Assembly (NCBI GenBank): GCA_022559845.1
Contig: JAHNEJ010001128.1
Span: forward strand, 1-64,000
Length of the DNA stretch: 64,000 nucleotides
Reading direction: 5' to 3'
DNA from: Amorphophallus konjac
Lineage: Eukaryota; Streptophyta; Magnoliopsida; Alismatales; Araceae
Position 1 is the first letter of the stretch, and the number at the start of each line of letters is the position of its first letter. The notes under the pieces were generated by a model that had not been told where the DNA came from, ran no database searches, and was given only the letters and a program-made list of their open reading frames with translations. The translations under genes were made by a program, and so were the position numbers. Positions 45,551 through 56,969 of the stretch are shown here, piece after piece.

Positions 45551-46520
45551 TTAAATCATTAAAGAGTGGTTACATATATAAACTTTGAAATAATCATGCA
45601 GTTTTGAAATAATCAATTCTTCTTCACATGATGCAATTTTCTCATTTAACAAGAAATTAACACTTTTGTAACTTTCAATTTCTTGCTCAAGAGCATGCAA
45701 TTTGTCACAATCATCGACAAACACACATTTTCCTTTCTCAAACGTATTGAGTTTATCAAGCAGCAAACTGTTCTGATCTTTCAATTTCTCAATCTCTTCA
45801 GCAAGTTTTTCATTCTCAACAAGTTCATTAAGCAAAATCTGATCACTATCCAGAGAATTCAACTTATCTTTTAGTTCCTTTTCAACATCTTCAAGTTCTA
45901 AATTTTAGCCATTAATTCAGAATTGAAATTATTTCTTTATGACTATCAACCTCAAGCATGGAAAAATTACTTAATTTCTCAAACTCAACATATTTTTCAC
46001 ATGAGAAATTATCAGCACAAGAGTTTTCAATTTTCTTTTTCAATTTCCTATTTTCCTATTTTATTATTTTATATCTATCAAACAACTCATCATAAGCATT
46101 CATCAATTCATCATAGCTTAGTTTATCTTCCTCATTGGAATCAGGGTTTACCTTGGAACTTTTATCGCTTTGACGATCATTCTTGTTTTTTGCCACGAGG
46201 CATTCGTCATTCCAACTTTCTTCTTGAGCTTCGCTTATCCCATCCCAGATCTCCTTGGTTGACCTACAAGATGAAACAGAAGGAAATACATCAGTGTTCA
46301 CTGTAGCCTTAAGAGCATTCAAAACAAAAAGATTATCATAATTCTTTTTCTTGGGCTCATCAGTCCACCTTAACTTATCTTTTGGTAGAACATGAGGACC
46401 GTGAGTAATTAAATTCATAAGCTTCGGATCAATACTAGAAATCCAAATACAGAGTTTTTCAAGCCATAATATATAATCAAAACCATCAAAGACAGGAACC
46501 AAATTCACACTAGCCATCAT
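45551..46520 (-). pseudogene. Element F gag-like protein
   Basis: ATG at 46520, about 55 bp after the primer site: MMASVNLVPVFDGFDYILW, then HGPHVLPKDKLRWTDEPKKK and VSSCRSTKEIWDGISEAQEE. As in element H, the gag domain is cut after the STKEIWDGI motif and continues into a Lys/Glu/Asn-rich coiled coil. It stops at TAA 46056; the coiled coil resumes in another frame at 45862-45551 (ENEKLAEEIEKLKDQNSLLL). No zinc knuckles or pol are found, so the element is truncated or decayed. Confidence 0.72.
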
Positions 46521-46575
46521 GAGTAGATATTTTCTCCTAGACCGTGAGGTCCGCTGAATAAAAATCAGAGACTGT

Positions 46576-46589
46576 GCTCTGATACCAAT
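46576..46589 (-). other. Element F primer binding site, tRNA-Met type
   Basis: ATTGGTATCAGAGC on the minus strand directly after the LTR end CCAACA. Confidence 0.9.
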
Positions 46590-46962
46590 TGTTGGCCCAT
46601 AATAGATGGCGGACAAGAAGGGGGGTTGAATTGTCCCCCAGTCGAGATGGTAGATTTTAAAAACAAAGTAAACTGATTACAGCGAAAATAAAATTAACTA
46701 CGTTAATTAGCCCAAACTAAACTTAAGTGAGATTGCTATTCTCTTAATCTATCCGATCTCACACGAATGTTCTATCCAACAAACGATTGAACCTATGCCA
46801 AACACAAATATCAGATGAGCAAAGTGTAGTGGTGCAATGAATAAAATCTACAAATTGACCTGTGAATTGAGATAGGAGAAATGGACAATCGCACAGGCAC
46901 ACGACAAGCAATAAAGAGATTTTTAGGTGGTTCGAGACCACGACGGGCTCCCTACGTCCACC

Positions 46963-46982
46963 CCTCACCGAACCCGATGAGG
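46963..46982 (-). promoter_or_regulatory. Conserved LTR hairpin of element F
   Basis: On the minus strand CCTCATCG, loop GGTT, CGGTGAGG (8-bp stem with one G-U), then GGTGGACGTAG. Homologous by position to 997-1017 and 24064-24084. Confidence 0.6.
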
Positions 46983-47755
46983 CTTCACTACCACGCTACA
47001 AATGTAGCAACCACGGGGACGAGCCCCAACACCACACACACCCGCTGCTTCCACAGCAATCCGCACACACGGGGCCTTGCCCCAAGACGCTGCCAACTAC
47101 AGCACACACACACTCAGATCCGGGGAACCATACCCCACAATATATCCACATACACACGGAGACGCAGCTCCGTCCACACACAATGTATTCTCAGTTAAGT
47201 GATATAAAAGGATATACAATGACAGCCCAAACTCAGTATGTGCTAGAATAAAAATAAAGAAAAGAAAGATTAAGGATTCCCCCTTTCAGATCTGCAGTAA
47301 ACTTCATCTAGTGGAGTAGTGAGGTGCATTGGAAGGTTTGTCCGCAGAGTGGAAGCTGGCCAAACTCGCAGGAGACGCTCAATATTAAATGATTCAGGAA
47401 CCACGCTCAGAACTGGGATCAGATCGACAGAGATAGGCTTGTAGATACGTCCTCCTGATGTTCCTCTTCCTCCTCCAAGTGAATGCAACGCCCTCACCCT
47501 CGTTCTCCTTCTCCTGCAAAGAATGGAAACGTTTAGCCCAAAAAGGATTATTCCCGTCGAACCAAAATGCAGCTACATATACCCAGCAAAAGCAGCAACT
47601 AAAAGACATGTTAGCCCATGCTAAAAACCCTTCACAACCTCACCCAATTGAAGGGTGAAACCCTAAGGGTAACTAGGTAAAAACCCAAGCCAAACGGATC
47701 ACAAAAAGGGGATTTCGAAACCAAAATCGGAAACCCGATCCGGACGAGACTGGAC

Positions 47756-48063
47756 AAGTGTCGACTCTTGGAGTCGACACTTTGTTCAGCAAATTCTGTC
47801 AACATATATAAAAACTGAATCCAGGGTGAAAGTGTCGACTCTCAGAGTCGACACTTTTCATTAGAGGTTCTGAAATGATCAAAGAACCAAAGTCTAGCCG
47901 AAAGTGTCCACTCTCAGAGTCGACACTTTTTGGCAAACGTTCTGTCTGCGTTCAAAAGTAGGCACTTGCCTGTAAGTGTTGACTCTTACAGTCGACACTT
48001 GCAGCCTGCTGCACCAAGGCAGCGAGTTGCTCAACAAGTGTCGACTCTGAGAGTCGACACTTG
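47756..48063. repeat. Five phased 27-bp GTCGAC palindromes in the F LTR
   Basis: AAGTGTCGACTCTxxxAGAGTCGACACTT-type palindromes start at 47756, 47830, 47901, 47970 and 48036, so spacing is 66-74 bp. Each contains two GTCGAC or GTYGAC cores 13 bp apart. One arm of copy three (GTGTCCAC) and of copy four (GTGTTGAC) is mutated. Confidence 0.9.
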
Positions 48064-49645
48064 CAGAGCCAAAACTGGAAATGGCCTTAAGCTCTGAAAT
48101 TGACCACAACAACAACAAAGATGCATCAATACAAATCTTGCCACATTGAAATGCATTCAAATAGAAAATCTAGCTCAAATACGTTAAAAACAATTCAACC
48201 CCATTCAAGGCACTATTAAACAAATTCAGAAATAAAGTCTTACCATAGATCCAAATGAATTGAGGGCTGATTTCAACCTACATTGGAATAAATTGAAATG
48301 CAACCATTTATGGGAATGATTCTCACATTACCAGCCCATCAAACCACAAGCTCTCAATTCAATCTATATGAAGAAACTAACTTCAAGGCATTTCTTCACA
48401 TGAGATATCTCCATCAACCTGCAAGATGGTATAATGAATTGCAGCCACAAGCACATGTGATACTCATATTTCCAATCCATGTTCTTCACATATCAAAATA
48501 AATCAAGCAAGCCACACACGGGTTCCAGATATAGTCCAATCATTCAAAGTCCAGTCCAATTGCAATATTAGTATGCCTTATATCAAGATTTAAGAACTAT
48601 TGCTCAAACAACCCAAGGTCCCATGTACTGTATACATGAACCACAATCTACCCAACATGAATTGCATTCAAACGTAAATGCTTACCATGTCTTCAAGGGT
48701 TTGAGAGCAAAACTGAACCTGCACTCAATTGTGACTTAGACTCCATCCATAGAAGTAAAGTGAACAAATGAAATTGGTTTCACCTATGAAATAATAGAAC
48801 CCATACAATCAAAGTGCTCAAACAATCAGCATGAGATCCTCAATATCAAGGTGCATGAGGACACTAGAAAACCCAGTTTCATCAAATCACATTTCATTAA
48901 AAACCAAGCTGAGTTTCAGTAAACCATAGCATTCTAGGAATTAAATACTCAAATGATCATTTCATATTAAACTTATATTCAGTTTTCATCATGTTCAAAC
49001 AAGGGCAGATAGGATTCAATAAACCAATTCAAAATCCACCCTTCAAAAGTCACATTCCAAGATTCACCATTAACAACATGAACTAAAGGAATGAATTAAA
49101 CCTTTGAAAGCATTGAAGCCATATGATCAAAATGATTAAACATCCATCATTGATGAAATAGTAGCAGCAGAAATAATCATTTAATGAATATGCTCTCTCA
49201 AGCCACAATAAATCCTCACAGTTAGCACGCTTAAAATGTCTTCAAACAAGAGTTGCAACAGTGGAGGTGTTGACACTTATAGATGGGTGTCGACACTCAT
49301 GAAGTGCAATGAGGATCCTTCAACAAATCTTAAAATGAAATGGACATCCAACAAACCATTTGAAAACCCATTAAAAAACACAGTATTCAGATGAATGCTC
49401 CAAAGGCTCATGAACAGAATGCATGAGACACCATCAAATATATATTCATGAAGAGCCATTGCTTCTCAACCCAGTAAAGCAACTTGCAAAGTAAGATAGT
49501 AACATATGAGTTCATGAAGCAACAACACATTTTCCACAAGACACATACATATGATTTTCACTTCAATACATACGCAAACCACATAATATTTTGTAATCAT
49601 CAAAACCATTATCAAAGACAAAGAGGGAGCACAACGAACCCAACA

Positions 49646-49844
49646 GATAATTCTAGCATGAACTCTAATATCATAATCTTAAAATTTCATGATTTCATAT
49701 TTGGAAAAGTCATTAGGAAGTGTACCTTGATCCATTCTTGAAATCCTCAAAAGATCAAATTGTTAGAGATCAAGAAGAAGATAATAACTTTGTTTCTCTC
49801 TCCAAACCCCTTCCTTTCGTGCACCTTTGCGATGAAAATAATTA
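49646..49844 (-). other. Unassigned flank between F and the Mutator-like element
   Basis: About 200 bp. Read on the minus strand there is a purine/T-rich leader, an ATG (MDQGTLPNDFSKYE) and a possible splice donor CAAG/GTACAC at about 49730. This could be the first exon of an interrupted host gene, but nothing else supports it. Confidence 0.25.
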
Positions 49845-49963
49845 GGGTTTTTTGCATAGAAACCATTGTTATATGTGAAATTTCAAAAAAAAACCACTCT
49901 TAGAAACATATTATCATATATATCACTATATAAATTCTAATTGTGCAAAACTATCATCCGAGT
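49845..49963 (+). repeat. Left terminal inverted repeat
   Basis: Pairs with 57714-57821 over its whole length, with scattered mismatches and a short A-run difference. Confidence 0.9.
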
Positions 49964-50907
49964 AACTGCGCGTGACCAGCCGTGGGTTTAACTACGGTTA
50001 ACTTTGACTAGACTTAGGAAATGTCCATACTAGCCTGGTTAAAGACCGAACCATGGCACTCGTTCGCAGTTCTTTCTCTCTTCCTCCCACCTTCAACCTG
50101 CTCCCGTCCCCAACCTCAATCCACCTGAAAACCCTAGGTAAAAGAGAAGGACATTGCGATTCGTGAATCTTTGTCCCTCCCTCCCACCTTCAACCCGCTC
50201 CCATCCCAAACCCAATCCACCTGAAAACCCTAGGTAAAAGAGAAGAGCATTGCCGTTGGCCTTGGAGTGTCGTCCAGTTCGGTGAAGAAGAAGGATCATG
50301 CGGCTTGGTTTGAAGAAGGATCGTGCACGGACGCGAAGGAAGAGGAGAAAAGAATCGTGCATAGACGCGAAGCCGGAGTAGAAAAGAAGCATCATGCGTA
50401 GACACCTCTCCTATCTGCTAGGTAAAACTTCTTGATAAACTATCTATATCATGCAACGGGGGCGAAAGGAGAAGTTTTTATAATGCCGTAGAGCACTAAA
50501 CAAGGTTTTTTCTGAGTTCAGGTCTGGAGGGAAGGTTGTGCATTTAAAACGCATCCAACGCCATCCGGTTTGAGTGGGAGGGTGAAATCCAGAGGACCCT
50601 TTTCAGGGTAAAGTTGAAGATTGTGGGCCAGGTTAGTTTTATAATGTCTAATTTATACAGCTCATGATTCTATACATGTGGGGCACAGTATGGGGTGATG
50701 AAAATAAATGTGGGATGAAGGTGGGGCCATTGTCAGATGCATATTTTTAAATGTGCAGGGTAGTGGAGCTCACTAGTAATTTCTCTTCTTGTATATGTTT
50801 GCATAATCTTGGAAACATCTGCTTTTAGATGTGTTCTTGTTAATTAGAAAATTTGTCTGTGCATGTGTGCTTTTTGTCGTATTATATTTCTCTTCTGTGA
50901 TATTAGG

Positions 50908-53240
50908 ATGGATGAAGAGGCAGACCTCTACACTTTGCTCGTCAAGTATGGAGGATATTGGAAGACTGATAAGGATGATCCTTCTAGACTATGTCACCCT
51001 CTGATGAAGCAAAAAACCTTTATGATATATAGGGAATATCCTAATCTTAATGATTTGTTAGAACGTGTCTGCACATTGATAAAGTGGGAGAAAGATGATA
51101 TAGTGAATATCATGTGGAGGGTCCCCAAATGTAGACCTAAGAAGTACAAGAACATTGTCACTGATGCAGATGCTCTTATGATGTTTGATCATTGTGAGCC
51201 GAAAGGGACTATTGAGATTGTCATCACAGTAGAGTCTTTGTCCATTCATACACGGTCACAAGGTGACCCTGGAAAGAATGCAAGGAAGCTACCTGCTAGA
51301 AGAAAAACAAAGGAGAAGCAACCTGAGGTTGAAAAAGAAGCTGACTTTGAAAACTTAGATGCTGCTGATTCTCCCTATGATATCAGAGAGTACCTGTCAG
51401 TTGGGGATGAATTAAACACACAAGTTGCACAGTCTGTAACTGTTGAGAAGTCTACAGAATAGAGTGACATGGGTGATGTGGGGCAGAGAACTAGTGTCCC
51501 CAATCAACAAACATGCAGGCAGGAAGAGGCTGAGAGCCAAGATGAAAGCAACAGACGGGAAGATGATGAGGATGATGATTCTGACTCTGACTGTGAAGTA
51601 GAATCTGAGAATAGCTACCATAGTCTCCCATCAAGTGATGAAGATGATGATTCTTTCTATGTACATGAAGACAGGGAATATGGCATTGAGATATTAGAAA
51701 CTAATGATGAGTGCCCTAATATAGAGGTGGGTGCCAGATTTCAGAATAGAGAAGCACTTAAGTTAGCAATTCAGCAATATTGTGTGAAGACTGAATGCTA
51801 TTTGAGGACTTACATGAGTGATCAAACAAGGTTTATACTAGAATGTGGCCATAGCAAGTGTCAATGGAGATTGCTCGCATCTAGGTTGCCCGATGGGGTA
51901 ACTTTTGAAATCAAAATAATAAGGGGGGAGCATACATGTCTTGGGAATAACATGGCCGGGAACAAGATGGCCACACAAAACTGGGTGGCAACCAAGGTGA
52001 AGGCATGGTTAAGGGTTGAAGGGGACATTGCCCCTGGAGAGCTGCACAAAAGACTGAAGGACAAGTACCATATTAACTTGCCATACCACAGACTTTAGAG
52101 AGGAAAAGAGCTGGCATTGAGACAGATTCATGGTTCATGGGAAGAACTATATGGCCGAGTCCAAGATTTAGCAGAGGAGCTTCTTACTAAGAACCTCAGA
52201 AGTAGAGTTCAGTTTGTCACTGATGATGAACATAGATTTCTCAGGTTTTTTGTTGCCTTCAAGCTTGCACATTGGATTTGTCAATGGTTGTAGACCATTA
52301 ATTGGATTAGATGGGTGCCATATTAAGAACAGATTTCTTGGAGCTATTTTGAGTGCAACTGCTTTAGATAGGAATGATGGTCTCTTCCCAATTGCTTTTG
52401 TTATTGTAGAGTCTGAGAGTGAGCCTAGTTGGAGCTGGTTTCTGAATAACTTAAGAAAACCCTTGGAGATGATATGCAGGGCCTTGTTCTAATTTCAGAC
52501 AGACAGAAAGGTCTTGAAGAGGCTATCAAGTTGCATTATCCAAATTGTGAGCACAGAACTTGTGTAAGACATTTATACAAAAAATTTAAAAGAAATTTCA
52601 AGGAAGTTTCTAGAAGGGTTAGTATGGAATGCTAGCTAGATGCTTTATAGAGCAAGGCTTTGTGGAGTACATGACAAATAAAGGAAGCAAGTGTTGATGC
52701 TTATAACTACCTAAACTCAGCTACTACTAAGGGGAGAAATGGAGCATATGTATGTTTGGAAGGGCAGCTAAGTGCTATTATCTCACTAATAATCTTTCTG
52801 AGTCTTTTAATGCATTCATTAGGCAGGCTAGATACAAGGTGATTTTAGATTGCATTGACTCCATCCGGCAACAAATAATGAAGACAATGGAGGCTAGGAG
52901 GAGGAAATCAGGAAAATGGAAGGATGTCCTAGTGCCAAAAGGTATGACTCATATTGTGGAAATAAGCAGGGGTTTAGGGGGGTTTGCAGTCCAGAAGTCC
53001 ACACCTTTCTTTGGGGAGGTGAGCAGTCCAAATGAAAGGGCAGTAGTGAACATTAAAGATAGAATTTATTCTTGTCGGTGGTGGCAACTGACTGGTCTAC
53101 CATATGTGCATGTGGCCTCTTTCCTTACCACGTGCAAGGGAGTGGATTGGGATGAATATGTAGATACATGCTATAGGACTGACAAGTATAGAGTAGCTTA
53201 TTCCCTTCATATTGCTCCCATTCAGGATAGAAGCATGTGA
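50908..53240 (+). pseudogene. MURA-like transposase, N-terminal to SWIM region
   Basis: ATG 50908 follows a possible 3' splice site (ATATTAG). Residues 1-110 look like the PB1-like N-terminal domain of plant MULE transposases. After stop TAG 51460 the same frame gives an acidic stretch, then the MuDR DNA-binding domain (GARFQNREALKLAIQQYCVK... CGHSKCQWRL). A second stop is TAG 52096. A frameshift near 52275 leads into the catalytic domain: CRPLIGLDGCHIKNRF (Asp), and after another shift LVLISDRQKGLEEAI (Asp). More stops lie in 52630-52740. The final open part 52752-53240 ends in a SWIM-like motif SCRWWQLTGLPYVHV in which Cys residues of CxC and CxH are replaced by Tyr. It would excise and insert the element; this copy is dead. 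Confidence 0.85.
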
Positions 53241-54562
53241 CCAAGACTCAGACTAGAACATACCATATTTCCTCCGAAAGTAAAACGACCACCTGGAAGA
53301 TCAAGAAAAAAAAGAATCAGAGATGTAGACGAAGCTCAAGTGAAAAGGACACAAAGACACCACAAATGTAAGAGGTGTGGGTAGTTTGGTCACTATGCCA
53401 AGAATGCAAGAACCCATTCAATGCAACCCCTCCTCAAACTATGAAACTGTTACCTGCTAGGTATTTGATATATTCCTACTTCATTTAAACTTGCTATTCA
53501 TTAATTCCCGAATGTTAAACTATATTGCCCTTCATATTGTCATTGACCATAGGCCCCCCGGCCGTCCAAGGAAGGATGGTATCTCTTCAAATACTGCTCC
53601 TCAATCCAGTCAACCTCCTAGTGCCAGGTAAATGATATACTCCATTGAGACATGCTTAGCACATTCTGACTCGGCTAATGTCTAGTTAGTTTGTTTGCTT
53701 AGCACATGCCTACTCAGTTAATGCCTATTTAGTTTGTTTGCTTCAAAAGTAATTTATTTTTGCCTTAAACAGCCTACTCAATTTGTATCATTTAGCCATT
53801 TCATGATGCTTCTTCCCTTCATATTGTCATTGACCATAGGCCCCCCGGCCGTCCAAGGAAGGATGGTAGCTCTTCAAATACTACTCATCAATCCAGGAAA
53901 CCTCCTACTGCCAGGTAAATGATATACTCCAGTGAGACATGCTTAGCACATGCCTACTCAGCTAATGCCTATTTAGTTTGTTTGCTTCAAAATTAATTTA
54001 TGTTTGCCTTAAACAGCCTACTCAATTTGTATCATTTAGCCATTTCATGATGCTTCTTCCCTTCATATTGTCATTAACCATAGGCCCCCTCGGCCGTCCA
54101 AGGAAGGATGGTAGCTCTTCAAATACCGCTCCTCAATCCAATCAACCTCCTACTTCCATTTATCATAAGCCACTGGGAAGACCAAGGAAAGATGGTGGCT
54201 CTTCCTCTACTGCCAGTAGCGGAGTGGCTCAAATTGGACGACCTTCAACCAGGTTCATTCTGAATTTTTACTATCAACTTGTACTACCAATAGCACAGTC
54301 AGGAGCAATTATAATCTAACATTTTTCGTTGCATTGTCACAAGTCAGCAACTATTCCAAATAGAAGATTGGATTTGCCAAACATGAGTGTTTTTGCCCAA
54401 GGTTCCTCTTCTGTGGCCAGGTTGCCTGCTGTGTCATCTTCTGTCACTACTTTCTCTACTGTGGGATCCCAACCGCCTTCTGCCAGTTTGAATGTTCCTA
54501 TTAAGGACACACATGGAAACACTTCTGCGAGCAATGCCAATCTACCTAGTCAACGGTTTTGA
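53241..54562 (+). pseudogene. Transposase tail: zinc knuckle remnant and repeated AT-hook exons
   Basis: Downstream of TGA 53238-53240 the text HKCKRCG-stop-FGHYAKNA (about 53360-53410) is a CCHC knuckle with a stop and a lost Cys. Three copies of an exon encoding GRPRKDG, an AT-hook core, start after TTGACCATAG or TTAACCATAG at about 53551, 53837 and 54082. The first two are followed by CCAG/GTAAATGATA donors; the third encodes a second AT-hook (PLGRPRKDGG). The last open part ends at 54562. AT-hooks bind AT-rich minor grooves, a usual C-terminal addition in such transposases. Confidence 0.65.
53525..54105 (+). repeat. Exon-intron unit repeated three times
   Basis: Units of 286 and 245 bp (starts 53551, 53837, 54082), each with a 3' splice site, an AT-hook exon of ~75 bp, a 5' splice site and intron text such as GAGACATGCTTAGCACATGCC. 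Confidence 0.8.
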
Positions 54563-56463
54563 ACATGTTGTTAATGTAATAACCTTTAAAGATAATGTGT
54601 TTTTTGATGTAATGGATATTAAGCACAATGTGTATTTTGATGTAATGAATTATATCCGAAATCAGCTCAAAGGAATGTACATGCTATTCGGAATGAGCTC
54701 TTACGATGTAATGACTTTTAAAGTTAATGTTATGATATCTTATGATGTAATGATATTGTGTACAGCATGCCAATAAAAAATATTGTCCAGATTTGGTTAG
54801 TAACCCAATTATCCTGGTAGGAGGGGTCGACCCTTAGGGTCGACCCTTGTCCTACTTCAGTAGAACAAGCAATGTTTTTTTTTAGAGCATCAAATGCTTA
54901 AGGAGGAGAAAGTATGTAAGTGCAAGATGCCACTGTACAGGGATCTCAGTTTGAAACAAGGGGGGTTATAGGCTGCCATGTGTGCACGAAATTTGACTTC
55001 AGATCATTGTATTCTTTCTGAAGGACATGAGACTTCCCATCAATACCATCTCTTTCTACATGTAACAAGCTCATTCCTATATTCATGTCATTGATGCAAA
55101 CTCTTTGAGTCTGATCTGTCACTACTTTCTCTACTGTGGGATCCCAACCGTCTTCTGCCAGTTTGAATATTCCTGTTAAGGACACACATGAAAACACTTC
55201 TGCGAGCAATGCTAATCTACAAAGTCAAGGGTTTTGAAGATGTTGTTAATGTAATGACCTTTAAAGATAATGCATTTTTTGTTGTAATGAATATTAAGCA
55301 CAGTGTGTATTTTGATGTAATGAATTATATCCGAAATCAGCTCAAAGGAATGTACATGCTATCTGGAATGAGCTCTTACGATGTAATGACTTTTAAAGTT
55401 AATGTTATGATGTCTTATGATGTAATGATATTGTGTACAGCATGGCAAGAAAAAATATTGTCCAGATTTGGTTAGTAACCCAATTATCCTGTTTGGAGGG
55501 GTCGACCCTTAGGGTCGACCCTTGTCCTACTTCAGTAGAACAAGCAATATTTTTTTTAGAGCATCAAATGCTTAAGGAGGAGAAAGTATGTAAGTGCAAG
55601 ATGCCACTGTACAGGGATCTCAGTTTGAAACAAGGGGGGTTAGAGGCTATCATGCGTGCACGAAATTTGACTTCAGATCATTGTATTTTTTCTGAAGGAC
55701 ATGAGACTTCCCATCAATACCATCTCTTTCTACATGTAACAAGCTCATTCCTGTATTCATGTCATTGATGCAAACTCTTTGAGTCTGATCTGTCACTACT
55801 TTCTCTACTGTGGGATCCCAACCATCTTCTGCCAGTTTGAATGTTCCTGTTAAGGACACACATGAAAACACTTCTGCGAGCAATGCCAATCTACCTAGTC
55901 AAGGGTTTTGAAGATGTTGTTAATGTAATGACCTTTAAAGATAATGTATTTTTTGATGTAATGAATATTAAGCACAATGTGTATTTTGATGTAATGAATT
56001 ATATCCGAAATCAGCTCAAAGGAATGTACATGCTATCTGGAATGAGCTCTTACGATGTAATGACTTTTAAAGTTAATGTTATGATGTCTTATGATGTAAT
56101 GATATTGTGTACAGCATGGCAAGAAAAAATATTGTCCAGATTTGGTTAGTAACCCAATTATCCTGTTAGGAGGGGTCGACCCTTAGGGTCGACCCTTGTC
56201 CTACTTCAGTAGAACAAGCAATGTTTTTTGTAGAGCATCAAATGCTTAAGGAGGAGAAAGTATGTAAGTACAAGATGCCACTGTACAGGGATCTCAGTTT
56301 GAAACAAGGGGGGTTAGAGGCTATCATGCGTGCACGAAATTTGACTTCAGATCATTGTATTTTTTCTGAAGGACATGAGACTTCCCATCAATACCATCTC
56401 TTTTTACATGTAACAAGCTCATTCCTGTATTCATGTCATTGATGCAAACACTCTTTGAGTCTG
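54441..56463 (+). repeat. Three tandem copies of a ~674-bp unit
   Basis: Unit starts (CTGTCACTACTTTCTCTACT) at 54441, 55116 and 55790, periods 675 and 674 bp. The unit holds the last coding part of the transposase (GNTSASNANLPSQ and variants), a T-rich 3' region, the palindrome pair GGGTCGACCC-TTA-GGGTCGACCC (about 54828, 55498, 56172) and a block GGACATGAGACTTCCCATCA. Copies are nearly identical, so the duplication is young relative to the transposase decay. Confidence 0.9.
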
Positions 56464-56759
56464 ATTCTCCTTTGACCTTAGGGAGTTTAAGTTGTAAATG
56501 GGGAAGAGCAGAATTAAACTCTTCCTTTGGAAGAAGTTGCAGCACTTATCAATTCTTCATATCTTCTTCTTCTTCTTGTTTCTTCTATCTAGATTTGGTT
56601 AGTAACGCAATTAGCCTGTACTCAGTTCATTGCATTTGTGTATCCAATAATTAGTCAAAAGTCACTGAAAAATATGTATCATTAACCAATAGGCAATACA
56701 TTTGGAAGGGACAAATACATGTCATTAACTAAGAGGATCAATGCTTCAGTACAAAACAT

Positions 56760-56969
56760 TTAAACCCTCATGAAAAGATACATCAAAAATATGAAGACTA
56801 CTATAATGATACATCTCTTCAGTAAATCTCTTATAGATTCTATCTTCTTCTCTAAAGCTTCATTTTGCTTTTCAATAAGTTCTTGCAGAGCTTGAACTTG
56901 ATACTTCACATCCACAGTGGAATGGTGAAAATCATCAACGCAGTTGAAATAATCGCAAGCATTTGCAGC
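56760..56969 (-). CDS. Terminal exon of a minus-strand gene: coiled coil plus C-terminal membrane segment
   Basis: A 3' splice site (TTTTTGGATAG) precedes 69 codons ending at TAA 56760-56762. The start ANACDYFNCVDD resembles the end of a GRF-type zinc finger (consensus C-x-YFxWxD). It is followed by a short coiled coil (VQALQELIEKQNEALEKKIE) and a hydrophobic segment CIIIVVFIFLMYLFM next to the end, typical of a tail-anchored protein. Small GRF-finger proteins with this layout are common in plants. The upstream exon was not settled: an ATG near 57085 reads MDALDGG before a GT, but lacks the first half of the finger. It is convergent with the transposase, as in the two-gene MuDR layout, or may be a captured host fragment. 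Confidence 0.5.
   Translation of the reverse strand, partial: AANACDYFNCVDDFHHSTVDVKYQVQALQELIEKQNEALEKKIESIRDLLKRCIIIVVFIFLMYLFMRV

Larger units (their letters stand above)
46590..49645 (-). repeat. Element F 5' LTR (about 3056 bp), Sirevirus-like
   Basis: On the minus strand it starts TGTTGGGTTCGTTGTGCTCC (from 49645) with TTTTGATGAT words as in H, and ends ...GGCCAACA at 46590. It has the ACCCCCCCTT-like run near 46625 and the block GAAGCC-hairpin-GGGGTGGACGTAG...GAACCACCTAAAAA at 46915-46985. Length and order match H's LTR although sequence is otherwise different. The outer end at 49645 rests on the TG start and similarity to H, so it is less certain. Single GTGTTGACAC/GTGTCGACAC words occur at 49267-49300. 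Confidence 0.75.

Noticed and set aside
46881..47198. + strand 105-codon frame with Thr/His-rich text
   Set aside because: Lies across the conserved hairpin block of the F LTR; no domain and antisense to the element.
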